A DNA stretch of 38,651 nt from positions 1 through 38,651 of the forward strand of contig CANCRC010000003.1 in the NCBI GenBank assembly GCA_947380435.1, in the 5' to 3' direction. The notes under the pieces are model-generated. The model was not told where the DNA came from, did no database searches, and saw only the letters and a program-made list of their open reading frames with translations. The stretch's first letter is position 1. The number at the start of each line of letters is the position of its first letter. Position numbers and translations under genes: made by a program. The stretch comes from Chitinophagaceae bacterium. Its GTDB lineage: Bacteria; Bacteroidota; Bacteroidia; Chitinophagales; Chitinophagaceae. Shown here one piece after another: positions 33,762 to 38,651 of this stretch.

Positions 33762-34679
33762 TTAGTGCTTAAATAAGTAAGCTACTTCGGATAATTTATT
33801 TTTTAAGTCTTTTCTATCAACGATAAAGTCTAAAAATCCATGCTCTAATAAAAACTCACTGCGTTGAAATCCTGCAGGTAAATCTTTTTTAATGGTTTCT
33901 TTAATAACACGTGGGCCAGCGAAACCTATTAAGGCCCCAGGCTCTGCAATATTAATATCACCTAACATGCCAAAGCTAGCAGAAATACCACCAAAGGTAG
34001 GGTCGGTTAACATAGATATAAAAGGAAGCTTAGCATCACTTAACTGAGAAAGCTTACCGCTAGTTTTTGCTAATTGCATTAAACTAAAAGCACTTTCCAT
34101 CATACGGGCACCACCACTTTTACTTATCACTAAATAGGGTAGTTTATGTTCTATACAATAATCAACTGCTCTACTAAATTTTTCACCCATCACACTGCCT
34201 AATGAACCTCCAATAAATTCAAAGTCCATACAAGCCACTACCATTTCTTCTCCATTTATTTTCCCTACCGCAACACGCATGGAGTCTTTTAAGTCGGTTT
34301 TAGCGTGAATTTCGTCTAAGCGTTTTTGATAATTTTTTAAGTCGGTAAAGTTAAGGGCATCTTTACTTTTGATATTGTCAAAGAGTTCAGTGAAATGCGC
34401 TTCGTCAAATAAAATATCAAAATATTCGTCGCTTCCAATTCTATGGTGAAAATTACATTTAGAACAAATGAATAAATTTTCTTTTAATTCTGAGCTAGTA
34501 CAAATATGATTACAGGAAGGGCATTTTGTCCAAAGGCCTTCTGGTGTTTCTTTTTTATCGGCTGTAGAAGTAGTAATTCCTTTTCTTATTCTTTTAAACC
34601 ATCTTGATTTACTAGCCTCAGAAGCAGCCGTCTCTTCACCTGTTAAGTTTACTTCAATATCTTCTTCTCTATTTCTCAT
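33762..34679 (-). CDS. accD: Acetyl-CoA carboxylase carboxyltransferase subunit beta
   Basis: Transfers the carboxyl group from biotin to acetyl-CoA to give malonyl-CoA, first step of fatty acid synthesis, together with AccA. 305 residues. The zinc finger is intact: Cys53, 56, 72 and 75 in KCPSCNHIC and FICSKC. Crotonase-fold blocks: [19 protein letters not shown] (about 190-208), [16 protein letters not shown] and [15 protein letters not shown]. The first 26 residues (acidic, [16 protein letters not shown]) precede the usual WFKRIRKGI start; no internal Met offers a shorter form. It lies downstream of fba behind a hairpin that probably terminates. Confidence 0.96.
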   Translation of the reverse strand: MRNREEDIEVNLTGEETAASEASKSRWFKRIRKGITTSTADKKETPEGLWTKCPSCNHICTSSELKENLFICSKCNFHHRIGSDEYFDILFDEAHFTELFDNIKSKDALNFTDLKNYQKRLDEIHAKTDLKDSMRVAVGKINGEEMVVACMDFEFIGGSLGSVMGEKFSRAVDYCIEHKLPYLVISKSGGARMMESAFSLMQLAKTSGKLSQLSDAKLPFISMLTDPTFGGISASFGMLGDINIAEPGALIGFAGPRVIKETIKKDLPAGFQRSEFLLEHGFLDFIVDRKDLKNKLSEVAYLFKH

Positions 34680-34723
34680 AGTTAAGCAATCGTTTTAGTC
34701 CTTATGAAGTTATATAAAAATAA

Positions 34724-34754
34724 ACAGCCGCCCATTTAATAAATAGGCAGCTGT
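34724..34754 (-). terminator. Terminator between fba and accD
   Basis: In the leftward RNA, ACAGCUGCCUAUUU pairs with AAAUGGGCGGCUGU (14 bp with two G-U pairs) around a three-base loop, followed by a T-rich stretch. It lies 13 bases after the fba stop, so accD is likely only partly read from fba. Confidence 0.75.
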
Positions 34755-34767
34755 GTTAAAATTTTGT

Positions 34768-35835
34768 TTAAGCGTTTCTGCCAATACAGTTTAAGTCATC
34801 AAAAGCAACTTCCAATCTCTTAATAAAGGATTCTTCCCCTTTTCTTAACCAAACTCTAGGGTCGTAATACTTCTTGTTAGGCTTATCTGCTCCTTCTGGA
34901 TTACCTAATTGAGCTTGCAAGAAGGCTTCATTCTTTTTGTAATAGCCTAGAATACCTTCCCAGAAAGCCCATTGCAAATCGGTGTCTAAATTCATTTTAA
35001 TAGCACCGTATCCAATGGCTTCTCTAATTTGATTTTGAGGAGACCCCGATCCGCCATGAAAAACAAAATACACTGGCTTCTCTGCTGTGTTTAATTTCTT
35101 CTGTATATATACTTGGCTATTATTTAATATGTCTGGTCTTAATTCAACATTACCTGGTTTGTATACACCATGTACGTTACCAAAAGCAGCAGCTACTGTA
35201 AATAAATTACCTACTTTACTTAATTCAGTATAAGCGTATTCAACGTGTTCTGGTTGTGTATATAATTTATCATTGTCAACACTGCTATTGTCAACACCAT
35301 CTTCTTCACCACCTGTTACACCTAATTCAATTTCAATGCTCATTCCAAGTGGTGCCATTCTTTTATAAAATTCTACAGAAGTTTGAATGTTCTCTTCTAA
35401 ACTCTCTTCAGATAAATCTAACATATGTGAACTGAATAAAGGTTGTCCTTTTTCTTTTTTATATTGTTCACCTGCGTCAATTAAAGCGCTAATCCATGGT
35501 AACCATTTTTTTGCTGCGTGATCGGTATGTAGAATAACAGGCACATTGTAAAACTTTGCAACTTGATGCACATGTAAAGCACCCGCAATAGCGCCTTGAA
35601 TATTAGCTTGTAAATTATCGTTAGGCATTCCTTTGCCTGCTATAAACTGAGCTCCGCCATTAGAAAATTGAATAATAATAGGAGAGTTCACTTTAGCGGC
35701 TGTTTCGATAGCTGCATTAATAGTGTCGGTTCCAGTGGTATTCACTGCTGGAATGGCAAACTTGTTTGCTTTTGCGTCGTTGTATAATGTCTCTAATTCT
35801 TTACCAAACAAAACCCCTGCTCTGTACTTGCTCAT
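34768..35835 (-). CDS. fbaA: Fructose-bisphosphate aldolase, class II
   Basis: Zinc-dependent cleavage of fructose 1,6-bisphosphate to two triose phosphates in glycolysis and the reverse in gluconeogenesis. 355 residues, type IIA (E. coli FbaA-like). LHTDHAAKKW (102-111) carries the catalytic Asp105 and zinc-binding His106; further zinc ligands are His222 (FGNVHG) and His260 (FVFHGGSGS); the phosphate-binding NLDTDLQWA is at 282-290. HMLDLSEESLEENI (137-150) is the class II signature. Own promoter box TATCTTTG at 35861-35854. A hairpin follows. Confidence 0.97.
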   Translation of the reverse strand: MSKYRAGVLFGKELETLYNDAKANKFAIPAVNTTGTDTINAAIETAAKVNSPIIIQFSNGGAQFIAGKGMPNDNLQANIQGAIAGALHVHQVAKFYNVPVILHTDHAAKKWLPWISALIDAGEQYKKEKGQPLFSSHMLDLSEESLEENIQTSVEFYKRMAPLGMSIEIELGVTGGEEDGVDNSSVDNDKLYTQPEHVEYAYTELSKVGNLFTVAAAFGNVHGVYKPGNVELRPDILNNSQVYIQKKLNTAEKPVYFVFHGGSGSPQNQIREAIGYGAIKMNLDTDLQWAFWEGILGYYKKNEAFLQAQLGNPEGADKPNKKYYDPRVWLRKGEESFIKRLEVAFDDLNCIGRNA

Positions 35836-35853
35836 AGTTTAATTATTGAGTGG

Positions 35854-35861
35854 CAAAGATA
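35854..35861 (-). promoter_or_regulatory. -7 box for fba
   Basis: TATCTTTG followed by CC on the minus strand, an exact TAnnTTTG, 18 bases before the ATG at 35835. Confidence 0.6.
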
Positions 35862-35964
35862 CAATTTAAGGCCCAAACGAATGTTAGCCTTAGCCTTTGA
35901 ATTAGGGTAAAATAATCCACAAAATAGGGAAGAATACACACATTTTTAATTGAGAACCAATGTA

Positions 35965-36939
35965 TTAAAGAAAGCCATTGCTTTTCATCCATTCGTCATT
36001 ATAGACTTTCCCAACATACCTGCTTCCATGGTCATGTAAAATACAAACCACCACATCTGTTGGTTTTAATTTATCCTTTAATTGTAGTAAACCTAAAATG
36101 CAACTTCCTGCACTATAGCCACAGAATAAACCTTCTTCTTTTGCTAAACGCCTTGTCATTAATGCACCTTCTTTATCGGCTACTTGTTCAAAATGGTCAA
36201 TGACGGACATATCATAATTGGCGGGAATAAAATCTTCGCCAAAACCCTCCGCAATATAAGGTTGAACATAAGAATGGTCTTCAATACCTGTTTGAAAATA
36301 ATGAGTGAGTAATGAACCAATAGGATCAATGGCCCATACTTGAATAGTTGGATTTTTTTCTTTTAAATATTTCGCGGTACCTGTAATGGTGCCACCGGTT
36401 CCTGCAGTGCATACTAAATGGGTAATTTTCCCTTCTGTTTGATCCCAAATTTCTGGCCCTGTACTTTCATAATGGGCTTGTCGGTTGGCAAGATTATCAT
36501 ATTGATTAAAGAAAAAAGAATTCGGCGTTTCAGCAGCTAACTTTCTAGCCACTGAGTAATAACTTTTTGGATCCTCGGGTGCTACATTAGTAGGACATAC
36601 AATTACTTCAGCACCCACGGCTCTAAGTATATCCATTTTCTCTTTGCTCTGTTTATCGGTGGTAGTGAAAATACATTTGTATCCTTTTACAATAGCCACT
36701 AAGGCAAGTCCCATTCCAGTATTGCCACTTGTACATTCAATAATAGTTCCACCTGGTTTTAGTTTTCCTTCTGCTTCCGCTACTTCAACCATTTTTAATG
36801 CCATTCTATCTTTAATAGAATTGCCTGGGTTAAAATAATCCACTTTAGCAAGAACGGTGGCAGGTATTTCACTCGTTATTTTATTCAAACGAATGAGAGG
36901 TGTATTGCCAATTGTTTCTAAAATATTATTTAACCACAT
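35965..36939 (-). CDS. PLP-dependent cystathionine beta-synthase/cysteine synthase-like enzyme
   Basis: A 324-residue fold-type II PLP enzyme. Lys43 in NSIKDRMAL would hold the cofactor; TSGNTGMG (70-77) binds the substrate carboxylate and GTGGTITG (180-187) the PLP phosphate. Long tracts resemble the catalytic core of eukaryotic cystathionine beta-synthase more than CysK/CysM: RMALKMVEVAEAEGKLKPG, PNSFFFNQYDNLANRQAHY, GFGEDFIP and the C-terminal end DEWMKSNGFL. The haem domain and the CBS-pair regulatory domain are missing. It probably joins serine or O-acetylserine with homocysteine or sulfide; sequence alone does not decide. An inverted repeat sits directly before the start. Confidence 0.85.
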   Translation of the reverse strand: MWLNNILETIGNTPLIRLNKITSEIPATVLAKVDYFNPGNSIKDRMALKMVEVAEAEGKLKPGGTIIECTSGNTGMGLALVAIVKGYKCIFTTTDKQSKEKMDILRAVGAEVIVCPTNVAPEDPKSYYSVARKLAAETPNSFFFNQYDNLANRQAHYESTGPEIWDQTEGKITHLVCTAGTGGTITGTAKYLKEKNPTIQVWAIDPIGSLLTHYFQTGIEDHSYVQPYIAEGFGEDFIPANYDMSVIDHFEQVADKEGALMTRRLAKEEGLFCGYSAGSCILGLLQLKDKLKPTDVVVCILHDHGSRYVGKVYNDEWMKSNGFL

Positions 36940-36943
36940 GTAC

Positions 36944-36969
36944 TTTTCACTTTAGTGATAAAGTAAAAA
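36944..36969. repeat. Inverted repeat in the leader of the CBS-like gene
   Basis: TTTTCACTTTA, loop GTGA, TAAAGTAAAAA: 11-base arms with one mismatch. It ends 4 bases before the start codon at 36939-36937. Operator or translation-blocking hairpin are both possible. The rest of the gap 36970-37104 shows nothing I can name. Confidence 0.5.
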
Positions 36970-37104
36970 TAAACTAATTAATAAGAAACTAGGAATAAAG
37001 AAATGCAGAAGTTTTGAACGAAAATAAGGGCGATGAGTAGGGCGACGATTAGATTGATGCGTGGAATTATAAACTAGAATAAGTAGGATACAAATGGACT
37101 TGTA

Positions 37105-38046
37105 CTATAGATTCTCAAAGTTGCTGGTAATGATTTCGCAGAAGCGTGTTTGGATCATTTTTTCAGCTAGTAAAATCATATTGAAGAATGCTTTGGCATT
37201 ACTAATACCATGCCCAATTATAACGGGTTTGTTCACACCTAAAACAGGAGTACCACCATAATTTTCAAAATGGAATCTTCCAAAGAAAGAATCGTTTTCT
37301 AATTTTTGATGTGCTGCTGCATCATACATGGCTTCCGCCGTTTTAAGAATAATATTTCCTGTAAAGCCGTCGCAAACAATAACGTCCGCTTTATCATTGA
37401 AAACATCTCTGCCTTCTACATTGCCAATAAATTGAATGGCAGTATTTTCTTTTAATAATGGGTAAGTGGCTTGTGCTAAAATATTGCCTTTGCCTTCTTC
37501 TTCACCTACATTTAATAAACCTACTGTAGGGTTTTCAATATTTAAAATATGCTTGGCGTACAAGTTGCCTAAAATACCAAACTGATTTAATTGTTCTGGT
37601 TTGCAATCTGCATTTAATCCAACATCTACTAATAATCCTGTTTTACCATTTAATTTAGGAAGGAGTGTGGCAATAGTTGGTCTTAAAACTCCTTTGATGG
37701 GTTTAATACTGAACATAGCACCTACTAACATGGCACCTGTATTGCCTGCACTTAAGAAGGCATCTATTTCGCCAGTGACTAATAATTTAAAACCAATAGC
37801 AATAGATGAATTTGGTTTTTCCTTTAAAGCTTTTGTAGGATGTTCGTGGTAACCTATCACTTCAGTGGCAGGTACAATATGTAAAAAAGGTGAGGAAATC
37901 CCGTGAGTCTGAAAAAGTTCCTTCAGTTGGGTTTCTTCACCTATACAAAATAAATTATTTTCTGAATGAGCTAAATACTGCTGTACACCTTTAACGGCTT
38001 CCAGTGGGGCGTAATCGCCTCCCATCATATCGATGCCAATATTCAT
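37105..38046 (-). CDS. plsX: Phosphate acyltransferase PlsX
   Basis: Converts acyl-ACP and phosphate to acyl-phosphate, feeding PlsY in phospholipid synthesis; a peripheral membrane enzyme. 313 residues. Family blocks: GIDMMGGDYAP (4-14), AFLSAGNTGAM (about 96-106), LVDVGLNADCKPEQL (normally VDvGAN), LNVGEEEGKGN, and CDGFTGNIILKTAE with GGTPVLGVNKPVIIGHG near the end. It follows rpmF by 11 bases, the usual yceD-rpmF-plsX order. fabH, which often follows plsX, is replaced here by the CBS-like gene after a 165-base gap. Confidence 0.96.
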   Translation of the reverse strand: MNIGIDMMGGDYAPLEAVKGVQQYLAHSENNLFCIGEETQLKELFQTHGISSPFLHIVPATEVIGYHEHPTKALKEKPNSSIAIGFKLLVTGEIDAFLSAGNTGAMLVGAMFSIKPIKGVLRPTIATLLPKLNGKTGLLVDVGLNADCKPEQLNQFGILGNLYAKHILNIENPTVGLLNVGEEEGKGNILAQATYPLLKENTAIQFIGNVEGRDVFNDKADVIVCDGFTGNIILKTAEAMYDAAAHQKLENDSFFGRFHFENYGGTPVLGVNKPVIIGHGISNAKAFFNMILLAEKMIQTRFCEIITSNFENL

Positions 38047-38057
38047 TGAATCAGTAA

Positions 38058-38252
38058 TTAGGCTTTTAGTGGCGCTTTTTCGCTAACTAATAAACCTTTG
38101 TAGTACAATTTACCTTCTTGAACGTGCGCGCGATGACGTACATGGATTTCTCCAGTTGTTCCATCTTTGCTTAATGTAACTTCTTGAGCTACATAGTGAG
38201 TTCTTCTTTTAGCACTACGTTGTTGTGAGTGTCTGCGTTTAGGATTAGGCAT
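38058..38252 (-). CDS. rpmF: Ribosomal protein L32
   Basis: Large-subunit ribosomal protein, 64 residues, opening MPNPKRRHSQQRSAKRRTHY, which is typical of L32. The zinc-ribbon cysteines of the zinc-binding form are all missing (the protein has no cysteine at all), so this is the zinc-independent type. It sits 36 bases after the DUF177 gene and 11 bases before plsX. I see no second rpmF in the window. Confidence 0.97.
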   Translation of the reverse strand: MPNPKRRHSQQRSAKRRTHYVAQEVTLSKDGTTGEIHVRHRAHVQEGKLYYKGLLVSEKAPLKA

Positions 38253-38288
38253 CTCTTATTTTTTAAAATTATTATTTAATATTCGTTT

Positions 38289-38651
38289 TTAATTCTTGCT
38301 TACTTCTTCCTCATTCGTGTCATCTAGTCCTTTAAACTTTTCTAAACCTTTCCAGATGTTTTTATTATTCACTTCTGTTGGATTTACTTTGAATTGGTTC
38401 AACTGTTCTAATACTTTTTTATTGCAGGTAGATTCACCTTTTTCATTCTCCTTGCAAATATGTTGTAAGGGAATACTGAGATTGATGAATTCATAAATCC
38501 AAGCGGCTACCGAAAAATGGTGTTCATTTTTATCGATATAAAAAATGTCCGGATCTTCTTCTTGACTGTTCATGGTAATTGGGTCATCCACTAATTTTAC
38601 AATTAAGTTGAATTCATCCCAAAGTTGAACCGTTAGGGGGTTGCCGCAACG
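38289..38651 (-). CDS. DUF177/YceD-family protein (5' end outside window)
   Basis: The frame is open to the right edge of the window, giving 120 residues that begin RCGNPLTVQLWDEFNL; a GTG at 38591 could be misread as a start, but the upstream codons continue the family pattern (a Cys-rich C.RC turn before a beta segment), so the gene is cut by the window. YceD/DUF177 proteins regularly precede rpmF. They are implicated in 23S rRNA accumulation in E. coli and plants. The visible part has a conserved-type helix FSVAAWIYEFINLSIPLQH and the later CNKKVLEQLNQF. The acidic tail ends EEEVSKN-like. Confidence 0.85.
   Translation of the reverse strand, partial: RCGNPLTVQLWDEFNLIVKLVDDPITMNSQEEDPDIFYIDKNEHHFSVAAWIYEFINLSIPLQHICKENEKGESTCNKKVLEQLNQFKVNPTEVNNKNIWKGLEKFKGLDDTNEEEVSKN

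Noticed and set aside
38289-38591. Complete DUF177 protein starting at GTG 38591
   Set aside because: The frame stays open to the window edge and the upstream residues (RCGNPLTVQLW) fit the family, so the gene is cut and not complete.
1-38651. A new multi-gene system (defence, secretion, mobile or biosynthetic)
   Set aside because: Almost every gene falls in a known housekeeping family, with even base composition, normal gene density, and no integrase, transposase, toxin or nuclease. Nothing supports a system beyond the local findings listed.
1-38651. tRNA, rRNA, tmRNA, CRISPR or insertion sequences
   Set aside because: No cloverleaf-like segment, CCA-ending tRNA pattern, rRNA core sequence, spaced repeat series or transposase frame was seen by eye; a covariance search was not possible.

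Overview
The window is an ordinary stretch of chromosome from a low-GC, AT-rich member of the Bacteroidota, most likely a Chitinophagaceae-type bacterium. The pointers are: the long Bacteroidota form of PurM, a cysteine-free L32, TopA with glycine-rich C-terminal repeats in place of zinc fingers, FHS-type sugar permease, near absence of Shine-Dalgarno sequences, and repeated -7 promoter boxes of the Bacteroidota form TAnnTTTG. The genus is inference. No phage, plasmid, transposon, CRISPR, tRNA or rRNA gene is visible, and no intergenic gap exceeds about 210 bases. I did not find a convincing new multi-gene system. The unexplained signals are mainly in the gaps between genes.

Layout. 1-3.2 kb: the 3' end of a cytidine deaminase gene, then a leftward group SirB1-like protein > CsaA > Ogt, then a rightward front-end fatty acid desaturase. 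3.3-6.7 kb: leftward topA and an alpha/beta hydrolase. 6.8-9.6 kb: a rightward five-gene run fdx-iscX-kdsC-like-ubiA-like-maf. 9.6-12.4 kb: leftward OsmC-family protein and a sterol-desaturase/alkylglycerol-monooxygenase-like protein, divergent from lipA.

12.5-23.3 kb is a carbohydrate block. Leftward gluP-like permease and ROK glucokinase are divergent from a rightward run glgA, glgC, SLC45-type MFS transporter, exported neopullulanase-type amylase and glgB. Together these could take up glucose and maltodextrins, make glucose phosphate, and store it as glycogen through ADP-glucose.

23.5-33.1 kb: a small unknown gene, a membrane-anchored coiled-coil protein, holA, divergent ribF and purM, a solitary ftsE, smc and a DUF3592-like membrane protein. 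33.2-38.65 kb, all leftward: smpB, accD, fba, a cystathionine-beta-synthase-like gene, plsX, rpmF and a DUF177/YceD gene cut by the window end (the classic yceD-rpmF-plsX string).

Several junctions carry strong hairpins. The most interesting are two mutually exclusive hairpins plus a tandem repeat at the lipA/glk junction, a roughly 100-bp inverted repeat before smpB, a terminator-like hairpin whose T-tract touches the smpB start codon, and mirror-image -7 boxes between ribF and purM.
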